A stretch of 60,327 bases of DNA from assembly GCA_910585415.1 (NCBI GenBank), contig CAJUDT010000003.1, positions 1-60,327 of the forward strand, read 5' to 3'. Positions within the stretch are counted from its first letter, which is position 1. The number at the start of each line of letters is the position of its first letter. Shown piece by piece: positions 50,351 through 58,431 of the stretch. The translations under genes and the position numbers were made by a program. This DNA is from an uncultured Flavonifractor sp. (GTDB lineage: Bacteria > Bacillota > Clostridia > Oscillospirales > Oscillospiraceae). The notes below the pieces were generated by a model. That model searched no databases. It was not told where the DNA came from and saw nothing but the letters and a program-made list of their open reading frames with translations.

Positions 50351-51430
50351 TCAGAGGCCGGACGCCGCGTGCCGCACCCCCTTGGGGGCAAGGCTAGGGC
50401 GGGGGACGGCCCCATCCTTCCGGCGGGAGCGCAGGTGCATATATAGGGTGACTCCCCCGCTGACGAGCAGGAAGGAGTAAAAGCTGACCCCTCGGGAGAC
50501 CAGCACCGCCGGTGTCACCAGACCGGCCCCGAAGAACAGGGTCATAGCCGCCACGAAGCCCCCCTCGGAGGCCCCCACCGCCCCCGGCAGAGGCAGAGAG
50601 GACACCGCCAACGTCACCAGGGCCTGGGTGCAGATGATATCCAGGGCTCCAAACCCGGACAGGCCAAAGGCCAGATAGACCACATAGGGCACGGCAAACA
50701 GGGCGGTGAGCTGAACCACCGTAATCCCCGCCAGGGCGGGCAGGAGGGACAGGTTCTGCCGGAGGCAGCAGGCTCCCCGGCGGTATTCCTCCAGCTGGCC
50801 TTCCAGGCGGGTTCGGGCAGCGGCGGCGTCCTTCACCAGCCGCAGGCGCACCCCCAGGCCCAGCACCCGTTCCATCAGCCGCCGGGCCACGTTGGGGAGG
50901 AACATCAAACCCAGCATACCCGCCGTCAGCAGCAGGTTCACCCCGCCGCCGAAGAGCAGCAGCAGCCCCAATCCCGTCCCCAGATTGGCCAGCAGGTCGA
51001 AGCGGAGCACCAGCACCGCCAGGGCGTAGACGATCACCGTCACCTGATAGCACACCGCGAGGAGCATCATATTCAGGGCCCCGTGGGCGGCGGGGATGTG
51101 GTCTTTTGACATATAGTAGACCTGGGCGGGCTGTCCCCCGGTGGCGGAGGGGGTGATGGAGCTGAAATAGAACCCCGTAAAGGAGTACCCCAGGCACCGC
51201 CGGTAGGGGACCGTATGGCCCAGCCGGGCCAGGACCAGACGGGAGCACAGGGCCTCGCACCCCACGAAGGCCAGCATCAGCAGCAGCCCCAGGGCCACAA
51301 AGCCCCCGTGAATCCGGCCCAGAATGCCCGCCAGACGGCTCAGGGGCTGGTCCCGCAGAAGGAGTACCCCGGTGGCGGCCATCAGCAGGACCAGCAGGCC
51401 CACGCTCAGACAATTTTTGCGCTTTTGCAT
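50351..51430 (-). CDS. LPG-synthase-TM/flippase-like membrane protein (UPF0104)
   Basis: A 359-residue protein with 7-8 membrane segments and the family signatures SSITPSATGGQPAQVYYM and SLPLPGAVGASEGG. Members are putative lipid flippases or lysyl-PG-synthase membrane domains without the catalytic domain. Its ATG overlaps the stop of the upstream glycosyltransferase gene (TGATG), so the two are translationally coupled and probably act on the same glycolipid. Confidence 0.88.
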   Translation of the reverse strand: MQKRKNCLSVGLLVLLMAATGVLLLRDQPLSRLAGILGRIHGGFVALGLLLMLAFVGCEALCSRLVLARLGHTVPYRRCLGYSFTGFYFSSITPSATGGQPAQVYYMSKDHIPAAHGALNMMLLAVCYQVTVIVYALAVLVLRFDLLANLGTGLGLLLLFGGGVNLLLTAGMLGLMFLPNVARRLMERVLGLGVRLRLVKDAAAARTRLEGQLEEYRRGACCLRQNLSLLPALAGITVVQLTALFAVPYVVYLAFGLSGFGALDIICTQALVTLAVSSLPLPGAVGASEGGFVAAMTLFFGAGLVTPAVLVSRGVSFYSFLLVSGGVTLYMHLRSRRKDGAVPRPSLAPKGVRHAASGL

Positions 51431-52521
51431 CACACACGCACTCCCCTCTCGGCGGCCAGGGCGGTCAGGATGTGCCCCAGGCTCTCCCCCTCCAGCTGGG
51501 CCTTGATGGCCCGCATGTTGCCGGACATGTCCTCCAGGGCCTCGTCGTCGTAAATCAGGGCCCGGATGGCGTCCAGGCAGCGCTCGGGCTCCTTGGGGGC
51601 GATGTGCCCCAGCCCCCGGCGGACCAGGAAGCGGGCGTTGTGCTTCTCCTGCTCCAGGAAGGGTTCCCAGGCCAGGATGGGCAGCTCGGAAAAAATCGTC
51701 TCAAAGAGGGTGATGCCGCCCGGCTTGGTGAGCACCAGGTCGGCCCGCGCCATGTAGTCGTACACCCGGTCGGTGAAGCCCAGTACCTCTATGTTCTCGT
51801 ACTTTCCCGCCAGCCGGTCAAAGAGCTTCTGGTTCCCACCGGCAATGAGGGTGGTCTTGACGTTGGGCAGGGCGTTGAGCTCCTCATAGAATCTGTCCCG
51901 CCGGGGCAGCAGGCCCAGGCCTCCCCCCATGATGAGCAAGTGCCGCTCCCGGCCGGCTTTCCGGCGGACGGGGCGCTTGAACTCGCTGCGCACGGGGATG
52001 CCGGTGACGCAGATGATGGAGCGGTCCACCCCTTTGGCGCACAGCTGCTCCCGGATGTCGTGGGAGCCCACCAGATAGCAGTCGGTCCCGCTGGTAATCC
52101 ATTCGGAGTGGGAGGACAGGTCGGTGACGCAGGTAATCAGGGGCAGGCGGCTTCCGCTCTCCTTCTTGTAGCGGGAAACCAGCTGGGCGCACAGGGGATG
52201 GGTGGCGATCACCGCGTCGGGCCGCCGCTGCTCCAGCAGATCCTCCAGGGCGTCCAGGAAAAAGGGCTCAAACACAGGGCGGAACTCGACGGGGGCGTTT
52301 TCGGTGAGCTTGTAATACATATTAAACAGGCCGCTTCCCCGGGTGACCAGCAGGTTGAAGCACTGATACACGGCCTTGGATGTGTTGGGCATGGCGTAGG
52401 CGACCAGGTCCACCACCTCCGCCCCCATCTGCGGGAACGCCCGCAGGAGCTGCTGCCGCAGGGATTCCGAGGCGGACCAGTGGCCCATGCCAAATTTTCC
52501 GGTGAGTATGAGGATGTTCAA
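51430..52521 (-). CDS. Processive diacylglycerol glycosyltransferase-like (MGDG synthase/UgtP family)
   Basis: A 363-residue GT-B enzyme. The N-terminal MGDG-synthase domain starts MNILILTGKFGMGHWSASESL. The C-terminal GT28-type nucleotide-sugar site includes LIMGGGLGLLPRR, the GFTDRVYDYMARADLVLTKPGGITLFE loop and LAWEPFLEQEKHNA. It should transfer glucose or galactose to diacylglycerol to make membrane glycolipids or the lipoteichoic-acid anchor. It is the first gene of a two-gene operon with the flippase-like protein. GGGGAGG-type site precedes the ATG. Confidence 0.9.
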   Translation of the reverse strand: MNILILTGKFGMGHWSASESLRQQLLRAFPQMGAEVVDLVAYAMPNTSKAVYQCFNLLVTRGSGLFNMYYKLTENAPVEFRPVFEPFFLDALEDLLEQRRPDAVIATHPLCAQLVSRYKKESGSRLPLITCVTDLSSHSEWITSGTDCYLVGSHDIREQLCAKGVDRSIICVTGIPVRSEFKRPVRRKAGRERHLLIMGGGLGLLPRRDRFYEELNALPNVKTTLIAGGNQKLFDRLAGKYENIEVLGFTDRVYDYMARADLVLTKPGGITLFETIFSELPILAWEPFLEQEKHNARFLVRRGLGHIAPKEPERCLDAIRALIYDDEALEDMSGNMRAIKAQLEGESLGHILTALAAERGVRV

Positions 52522-52777
52522 AGCGTTCCCCTCCTTTTTACGCTCCCCAGTATAATGGATGTTTCTTTAGAAAACATCGGGGTATTTCTTAAATTCACGT
52601 TAAGAATTACTTTCTGAATTTCAAAGAGTCCGGATAAGTAAGAGGATTTCCTGTCGAACACAACTGTTTTTGCACATTTTTTGCATTATTTTAAGCCGAT
52701 TTTCCCACTTTCGGCGAATGCGCCTCCCTGCCGCCGGCGGCTCATACTCCGGCGGTAGAAATTCCGGCAACTACTTC

Positions 52778-52806
52778 TTGCCAACCATGCCCGGGCCTGC
52801 TATAAT
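52778..52806 (+). promoter_or_regulatory. Sigma-A promoter of the fapA-cheX-cheY operon
   Basis: TTGCCA (52778-52783), 17-base spacer and TATAAT (52801-52806), 40 bases before the ATG. Confidence 0.78.
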
Positions 52807-52846
52807 GAACATAGTATCCACGATTCTGGACTGGTGGTGTTGTGTA

Positions 52847-54592
52847 ATGTCACTCAAAGATAAGCTCGCCTCCCTCCTGCGCGGTTCCAAGGCAAACGAA
52901 CCCGCTCCCGAGGTACAGGGTACGGTGCAGGCCCAGGCGGCGCAGGAGCCGCCAAGCGCCCCCTCCTTTGCCGCAGCCGACCCCACAGTGGTGCAGCTGT
53001 CCTCGGACCACCCGCTTCAGCAGCTCTATCAAATGCGCCGGAAAGAGGCCGGCTCCCTGCCCGCGCCCCGGGTCTGCATCGACGAGGACGGCGTACTTCC
53101 CGAGGACTTCGTGCGCCAGGAGAAGGCCCGCCTGGAAACCGCCCTGCGGCGGATGTGCAGCACCCGCCTCAAGGTCCTCCGGGGCAGCAGCAACAACAAG
53201 CCAAAGCCGAAAAAGGGGGAAGAGGCGGACGCCAAGGCCGAGGTCAAGCCGGACGCCGTGGACGCCCTGCCCTGGTTCTTCCTTTCCAACGACAAAATCT
53301 ACGCCTGGGTCCTGGTTTTCCCCCCCAACTCGGAGGGAAAGGAGCTCTCCCGCGAGCTGCTCCTGCGGGCCATGGACGAGGCCGGGATTTCCTTTGGCGT
53401 GGACTACCGCCTGATTGACCGGCTCTCCCACGATGACAGCCGGTACTTCAACCTCTTTCTCCTGGCCAAGGGCAAGCCCGCTTTTGACGGGAGAAACGGC
53501 AATATTGTGGACTATGTCCCCCGAGTCATTGAGCGGGTGCTCCAGACCGACGAATACGATCAGGTGGACTATGCCGCCCTGAACCTCATTCATAATGTGG
53601 AAGAAGGACAGGAGCTCTGCCGGGTCATCCGCCCCACCGAGGGGGAGCCGGGCCGCACGGTGCTGGACCAGGAGATTCCCGCCAAAAGCGGCAAAGACGT
53701 CCCCCTGCCCAAGGGGAGAAATACGGAAATCAGCGAGGACGGCGACGCCCTGATCGCCTCCATCGCGGGCCATGTGGAGTTCACCGGCCGCAGCTTCCAG
53801 GTCAAGCCGGTGCTGGATATCTCAGGAGACGTGGACTTTTCCACCGGAAACATCAAGTTTTTGGGGGATGTCAACATCCAGGGCGATGTGCTCACCGGCT
53901 TTACCGTCCGGGCCATGGGGAGCATCTGGGTCGGCGGCGTGGTGGAGGCGGGCAGTACCGTGGAGGCCGGCGGCGACCTCACCGTGGTCAAGGGCATCCT
54001 GGGGGACGGGACCACCTCGATCCGCTCCCACCGGTGCGTCTTTTCCAAATACGTGGAAAACGCCACCATCTGCGCCCGCGAAAATCTTCAGACCGACGCC
54101 ATCATCAACGGCTCCATCTACTGTGACGGACAGGTGGTGGTCCGCTCCGGCCGGGGCAGCATCATTGGCGGCCGGATCTGGGCCGCCCAGAAGGTGACCG
54201 CCACCTCTGTGGGCGCAAAATCGGAGTGCCGCACCTCCATCGCCCTGGGCGGACTGCCCTGCACCAATTTCGAACTGGAGCTGGCCAAGCGGGAGCTCAA
54301 GGATTTGGAAATCGAAAAGGAAAAGCTGGAATGTATGCTGGACAGCCCGGTCAAGACCAGCATCCTGGCCAAGCTGGGGATGAAGCTGTCGGCCGCCGAG
54401 CTGAAGGTGGAGCAGCTGGAGGAGGACCTGCGGGGCAGCGACGAGCCGGGGAAGAAGAACGAAGGCCGGCTGGAGTGCAGCACCGCCCACCCGGGGACCG
54501 AAATCAGCTTCGGAGAGGAAACCGTCCGCCTCCGGCAGGAGAATCAACAGTGTATCGTCAAGATGGTCAACGGAGAAATCGTCGTCATGTAG
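52847..54592 (+). CDS. FapA/DUF342 family protein
   Basis: A 581-residue protein. The N-terminal region (about 1-230) is variable and charged. The DUF342 core follows with GRTVLDQEIPAKSGKDVPLPKGRN and a right-handed beta-helix (about 320-470; GDVDFSTGNIKFLGDVNIQGDV, GSIWVGGVVEAGSTVEAGGDL). A coiled coil near residues 480-540 (LAKRELKDLEIEKEKLECML) precedes a short beta tail. FapA proteins are linked to flagellar assembly and cell-envelope polymers, though the mechanism is not settled. It shares an operon with CheX- and CheY-type genes. Confidence 0.88.
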   Translation: MSLKDKLASLLRGSKANEPAPEVQGTVQAQAAQEPPSAPSFAAADPTVVQLSSDHPLQQLYQMRRKEAGSLPAPRVCIDEDGVLPEDFVRQEKARLETALRRMCSTRLKVLRGSSNNKPKPKKGEEADAKAEVKPDAVDALPWFFLSNDKIYAWVLVFPPNSEGKELSRELLLRAMDEAGISFGVDYRLIDRLSHDDSRYFNLFLLAKGKPAFDGRNGNIVDYVPRVIERVLQTDEYDQVDYAALNLIHNVEEGQELCRVIRPTEGEPGRTVLDQEIPAKSGKDVPLPKGRNTEISEDGDALIASIAGHVEFTGRSFQVKPVLDISGDVDFSTGNIKFLGDVNIQGDVLTGFTVRAMGSIWVGGVVEAGSTVEAGGDLTVVKGILGDGTTSIRSHRCVFSKYVENATICARENLQTDAIINGSIYCDGQVVVRSGRGSIIGGRIWAAQKVTATSVGAKSECRTSIALGGLPCTNFELELAKRELKDLEIEKEKLECMLDSPVKTSILAKLGMKLSAAELKVEQLEEDLRGSDEPGKKNEGRLECSTAHPGTEISFGEETVRLRQENQQCIVKMVNGEIVVM

Positions 54593-54614
54593 ACGCAGAA
54601 AGGTGGAGAACGGT

Positions 54615-55103
54615 ATGGGGCGCACACTGTCCCGTGATGAGCTGCGCACATTGCTGGACCAGGTCACCCGTGATATCACCAACGAGGCTGGCGTTGTCCT
54701 GCGTCCGTTGGATGGCGGAGAACAGGCGCCGGGGGAGGATTTGTACACGGTGTACATCACCTTTAACCGCGGAATCAACTCCCGCCTGGCCCTGTGCGCG
54801 GGCATGTCCCTGTTTGTCCGGCTGGCCCGCAATATCACAATGATGGAGGACATCTCGCCGCAGGACGCCGAGGACGTGGCTAAGGAATACTTCAACGTGC
54901 TGTGCGGGCACATCCTGGCGCGGCTGTTCCCGGTGACCAAGGTGCCCGCCCGGTTCAGTGTTCCCGCCTTTTGCCCCGGACAACAGGTGATGGAGGGGTT
55001 TTCGGAGAATATCATTCTGAATTTTACCAGCGACCAGCGGGAACGGGTGCAGCTGACCCATTACATCCCCTGTTCCCCGCCGGCAGACGCTGCGTTAGAA
55101 TGA
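54615..55103 (+). CDS. CheX-like chemotaxis phosphatase domain protein
   Basis: A 162-residue CheX/FliY-type protein, expected to dephosphorylate a CheY. The pattern VYITFNRGINSRLALCAGMSLFVRLARNITMMEDISPQDAEDVAKEYFNVLCGHILARLF matches the CheX fold, but the ExxN phosphatase pair is Glu (in DVAKEYFNVLCGH) with Asn two residues on, as E-x-x-N. The ATG at 54615 follows AGGTGGAG; an in-frame GTG at 54603 overlaps it. It lies 22 bases after fapA and 21 before cheY. Confidence 0.83.
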   Translation: MGRTLSRDELRTLLDQVTRDITNEAGVVLRPLDGGEQAPGEDLYTVYITFNRGINSRLALCAGMSLFVRLARNITMMEDISPQDAEDVAKEYFNVLCGHILARLFPVTKVPARFSVPAFCPGQQVMEGFSENIILNFTSDQRERVQLTHYIPCSPPADAALE

Positions 55104-55124
55104 ACGGAAAGAAGGAAAGGCTTT

Positions 55125-55493
55125 ATGAAGAGAAGAATCATGGTGGTAGACGATTCCCGTATCACGGAGCTTCAGATTCAGGGGCTGCTGGCGGATACGG
55201 ACTTCGAGGTGGTGGCCCACTGTGAAAACGGGGAGGAGGCCATTGCACGCTACAGCGAGGTCAGGCCGGATATCGTGACCATGGATATCATCATGCCCGG
55301 CATTGACGGGCTGGAGACGGCTCAGGTCCTTCTGAACGAGCACCCGGACGCAAAAATCCTGATGATTTCCTCCCTGGCCTATGACGACACCATCGAAGAG
55401 GCCAGCATCATCGGCACAAAGGGGTTTTTGTGCAAGCCTCTGAGCCAGGACGGCCTGGTTGAGGCCCTGGAGCAGGTGTTGCATAACGGCTGA
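55125..55493 (+). CDS. CheY-like single-domain response regulator
   Basis: A 122-residue receiver with the acidic pair Asp9-Asp10, phospho-Asp54 in VTMDIIMPG, the Ser82-Ser83 switch and Lys104 in FLCKPLS. No output domain is present. The adjacent CheX-like phosphatase is its likely partner; the kinase (CheA or another) is not in the window. It ends the operon before a strong terminator. Confidence 0.93.
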   Translation: MKRRIMVVDDSRITELQIQGLLADTDFEVVAHCENGEEAIARYSEVRPDIVTMDIIMPGIDGLETAQVLLNEHPDAKILMISSLAYDDTIEEASIIGTKGFLCKPLSQDGLVEALEQVLHNG

Positions 55494-55511
55494 TGCCAAC
55501 GGGAAACGGCA

Positions 55512-55553
55512 CAGGCGGCGGACGGCCGGAACGGCGGTCCGCCGCCTGTTTTT
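55512..55553 (+). terminator. Terminator after cheY
   Basis: CAGGCGGCGGAC (55512-55523) pairs with GTCCGCCGCCTG (55537-55548), followed by T5. Confidence 0.93.
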
Positions 55554-55673
55554 CGGCCCGCTCCTCCCCCCGCTGCCGCCGGATGGAGGCCGGAAAATCT
55601 CAGGCGGAATTTGCCGCTCTGACCCGTCAAGAAAGAAAACTCATGATTTCACCGAAAAACGTCACTTTTATGG

Positions 55674-55702
55674 TTGAAATCTCTGCGGTTTTGGAGTACA
55701 AT
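55674..55702 (+). promoter_or_regulatory. Sigma-A promoter of trmL
   Basis: TTGAAA (55674-55679), 17-base spacer and TACAAT (55697-55702), 40 bases before the TTG start. Confidence 0.78.
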
Positions 55703-55742
55703 AGCCTCCGCTGATGATACTTGGAAGGGTGGTTCGGGCAGT

Positions 55743-56231
55743 TTGGTCAATATCGTGTTGTTTGAGCCGGAAATACCACAAAATACCGGCAATATTGCCC
55801 GTACCTGCGCCGTGACCGGCATCCGCCTGCACCTGATTCGTCCGCTGGGCTTCGACATCAGCGACAAGGCGGTCAAGCGGGCGGGGCTGGATTACTGGCA
55901 TTTGGTGGATTTGCACGTGTATGAGAACCTGGAGGACTTCTTTCAGAGGACCGGCGCGGAAGATTTATGGCTGGCCACCAGCAAGGGCCCCCGGCCCTAT
56001 ACCCAGGCCCGATTTCGGGACGAGTGTTATCTGGTCTTTGGCAAGGAGACGGCCGGACTGCCCCCCAGCCTTCGGGAGCGGTTCCGGGAGCGCTGCATCC
56101 GTATCCCCATCCGGGCGGAGGCCCGGTGTCTGAATCTCTCCAACGCTGCGGCGATTGTGGCCTATGAGGCCCTGCGCCAGCTGGACTTTCCCGGCCTCAC
56201 CGGTACCGGCGAGATGGGGGAGGCCCCCTGA
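55743..56231 (+). CDS. trmL: tRNA (cytidine(34)-2'-O)-methyltransferase TrmL
   Basis: A 162-residue SPOUT methyltransferase that methylates the wobble base of tRNA-Leu isoacceptors. Family motifs are VNIVLFEPEIPQNTGNIARTC, LVFGKETAGLPPSLRE and the knot strand LNLSNAAAIVAYEALRQL. The TTG start at 55743 places the protein exactly at the conserved N-terminus and follows AAGGGTGG; longer frames would overlap the promoter. Confidence 0.94.
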   Translation: MVNIVLFEPEIPQNTGNIARTCAVTGIRLHLIRPLGFDISDKAVKRAGLDYWHLVDLHVYENLEDFFQRTGAEDLWLATSKGPRPYTQARFRDECYLVFGKETAGLPPSLRERFRERCIRIPIRAEARCLNLSNAAAIVAYEALRQLDFPGLTGTGEMGEAP

Positions 56232-56300
56232 GCGCAGCCCGCGGCTGGCAGGTTCAACCGCTCTCCCCAGGAGAGTAAAACTCGAAAGGAGCGTTTTCCC

Positions 56301-57497
56301 ATGAACTACAACAAGAAGACCGTAAAAGACATCGACGTGGCCGGCAAGAAAGTCCTGCTCCGCTGTGACTTTAACGTGCCCATGGCCAAGGACGGCAGCG
56401 GCGTCATCACCGATGACAAGCGCATCCGCGCCGCCCTGCCCACCATCCAGTACCTGCTGGAGCAGAACGCCGCCGTGGTGGCCTGCTCCCACCTGGGCAA
56501 GCCCAAGGGCGAGGTCAAGCCCGAGCTCTCCCTGAAGCCCGTGGCCGCCCGCCTGAGCGAGCTGCTGGGCCGCACGGTCATCATGGCCGCCGACGTGGTG
56601 GGCCCCGACGCCCAGGCCAAGGCCGCCGCCCTCCAGCCCGGCCAGGTCCTCCTGCTGGAGAATACCCGCTTTGAGAAGGGCGAGACCAAGAACGACCCGG
56701 AGCTGGCCAAGCAGCTGGCCGCTATGGCGGACGTATATGTGTCCGACGCCTTTGGCGCGGTCCACCGCGCCCACGCCTCCACCGCCGGTGTGGCCGACCA
56801 CCTGCCCGCCGTGTCCGGCTTCCTGATTCAGAAGGAGCTGGAAATCATCGGCGGCGCTCTGGCCAACCCCAAGCGGCCCCTGGTGGCCATCCTGGGCGGC
56901 TCCAAGGTAAGCTCCAAGATCGGCGTTATCAACAACCTGCTGGAAATTGCCGACACCATCATCATCGGCGGCGGCATGGCCTACACCTTCGCCGCCGCCC
57001 AGGGCGGCAAGGTGGGCGACTCCCTGCTGGAGGAGGACTGGAAGGACTACGCCAACGAGATGGTCCAGAAGGCCGCCGCCAAGGGCGTCAAGCTCCTGCT
57101 CCCCGTGGACACCGTGGCCGCCAACGCCTTTGCCGCCGACGCCCAGAGCCAGGTGGTCAAGACCAGCGAGATTCCCGACGGCTGGCAGGGCCTGGACATC
57201 GGGCCTGAGAGCGTAGCCCTCTACTGCGACGCGGTGAAGGACGCGGGCACCGTCATCTGGAACGGCCCCATGGGCGTGTTCGAGTTCCCCGCCTTCGCCA
57301 AGGGCACCGAGGCCGTGGCCGAGGCCCTGAGCCAGACCAGCGCCATCACCATCATCGGCGGCGGCGACAGCGCCGCGGCTGTGCAGCAGCTGGGCTATGC
57401 GGAGAAAATGACCCATATCTCCACCGGCGGCGGCGCCTCCCTGGAGTTTATGGAGGGCAAGGAGCTGCCCGGCGTCGCCTGCCTGCTGGACGCGTAA
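56301..57497 (+). CDS. pgk: Phosphoglycerate kinase
   Basis: A 398-residue glycolytic enzyme that makes ATP from 1,3-bisphosphoglycerate. RCDFNVP, the SHLGKPKG substrate loop, the nucleotide-binding ILGGSKVSSKI and C-terminal IGGGDSAAAV are all present. The ATG follows a GAAAGGAG site. It leads a pgk-tpiA-gpmI-eno cluster. Gap (GAPDH), often first in such clusters, is absent here. Confidence 0.98.
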   Translation: MNYNKKTVKDIDVAGKKVLLRCDFNVPMAKDGSGVITDDKRIRAALPTIQYLLEQNAAVVACSHLGKPKGEVKPELSLKPVAARLSELLGRTVIMAADVVGPDAQAKAAALQPGQVLLLENTRFEKGETKNDPELAKQLAAMADVYVSDAFGAVHRAHASTAGVADHLPAVSGFLIQKELEIIGGALANPKRPLVAILGGSKVSSKIGVINNLLEIADTIIIGGGMAYTFAAAQGGKVGDSLLEEDWKDYANEMVQKAAAKGVKLLLPVDTVAANAFAADAQSQVVKTSEIPDGWQGLDIGPESVALYCDAVKDAGTVIWNGPMGVFEFPAFAKGTEAVAEALSQTSAITIIGGGDSAAAVQQLGYAEKMTHISTGGGASLEFMEGKELPGVACLLDA

Positions 57498-57563
57498 GCA
57501 TAGAAACAGACCATCTTTTATTACAAGCGCTGTCCCATCAAAATAAAAAGAGGTGTACCAACC

Positions 57564-58337
57564 ATGAATCGCCGTTACCGTAAGACAATCATCGCCGGAA
57601 ACTGGAAGATGAACAAGACCCTCAGCGAAACCAAGTCCTTTATGGAAGAGCTCAAGCCCCTGCTGGGCAAGCCCAGATGGTGTGAGGTCGTCCTGTGCGT
57701 GCCCTATGTGAACATCCCCGCCGCCGTGCGGCTGGTGAAGGACTGCCGCGTGTCCATCGGCGCGGAGAACTGCCACTTTGAGTCCCACGGGGCTTACACC
57801 GGCGAGGTGTCCGCCGAGATGCTCAAGGAAGCCGGGGTCAAGTATGTCATCATCGGCCATTCCGAGCGCCGCGAGTACTACAACGAGACGGATTTCACCG
57901 TCAACAAGAAGGTCCACGCCGCCCTGGAGGCGGGCCTGTACCCCATCGTGTGCGTGGGTGAGAGCCTGGAGCAGCGGGAACTGGGGGTCACCATGGATCT
58001 CATCGCCTATCAGGTGAAGGCCGCCCTGTCCGGGGTGCCCGCCGACAAGATGCGTCACGTGGTCATCGCCTATGAGCCCCTGTGGGCCATCGGCACCGGC
58101 AAGACCGCCACCGCCGGTCAGGCCGGCGAGGTCTGCGAGGCCATCCGCACCGTGATCCGCAAGCTCTACGGCGCCCGGGTGGCCCGCTCCGTCACCATCC
58201 AGTACGGCGGCTCCATGAACGCCAAGAACGCCGCCGAGCTGCTGGCCCAGCCCGACGTGGACGGCGGCCTCATCGGCGGCGCCAGCCTGAAGGCCCCCGA
58301 TTTCGTGGAGATTGTCAACGCCGCGAATCAGGAGTAA
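57564..58337 (+). CDS. tpiA: Triose-phosphate isomerase
   Basis: A 257-residue enzyme that interconverts DHAP and glyceraldehyde 3-phosphate. NWKMN carries the catalytic Lys, IGHSERR the His, and VIAYEPLWAIGTGKTAT the catalytic Glu and loop 6. The phosphate site IQYGGSMNAKN and GLIGGASLK are intact. It lies 66 bases after pgk, preceded by AGAGGTG. Confidence 0.98.
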   Translation: MNRRYRKTIIAGNWKMNKTLSETKSFMEELKPLLGKPRWCEVVLCVPYVNIPAAVRLVKDCRVSIGAENCHFESHGAYTGEVSAEMLKEAGVKYVIIGHSERREYYNETDFTVNKKVHAALEAGLYPIVCVGESLEQRELGVTMDLIAYQVKAALSGVPADKMRHVVIAYEPLWAIGTGKTATAGQAGEVCEAIRTVIRKLYGARVARSVTIQYGGSMNAKNAAELLAQPDVDGGLIGGASLKAPDFVEIVNAANQE

Positions 58338-58431
58338 TCATCACAATCTGGGGACGGCGCTGCGCCAGGGTAGGGGCTTTCCATCGGGAAGCGCCCCCTG
58401 GCCCGCCGCCCCTGCGGAACAGAGGGTTTTT

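Noticed and set aside
55965..58058. 697-codon minus-strand frame opposite trmL, pgk and tpiA
   Set aside because: It is a shadow of three well-supported genes in very GC-rich sequence.
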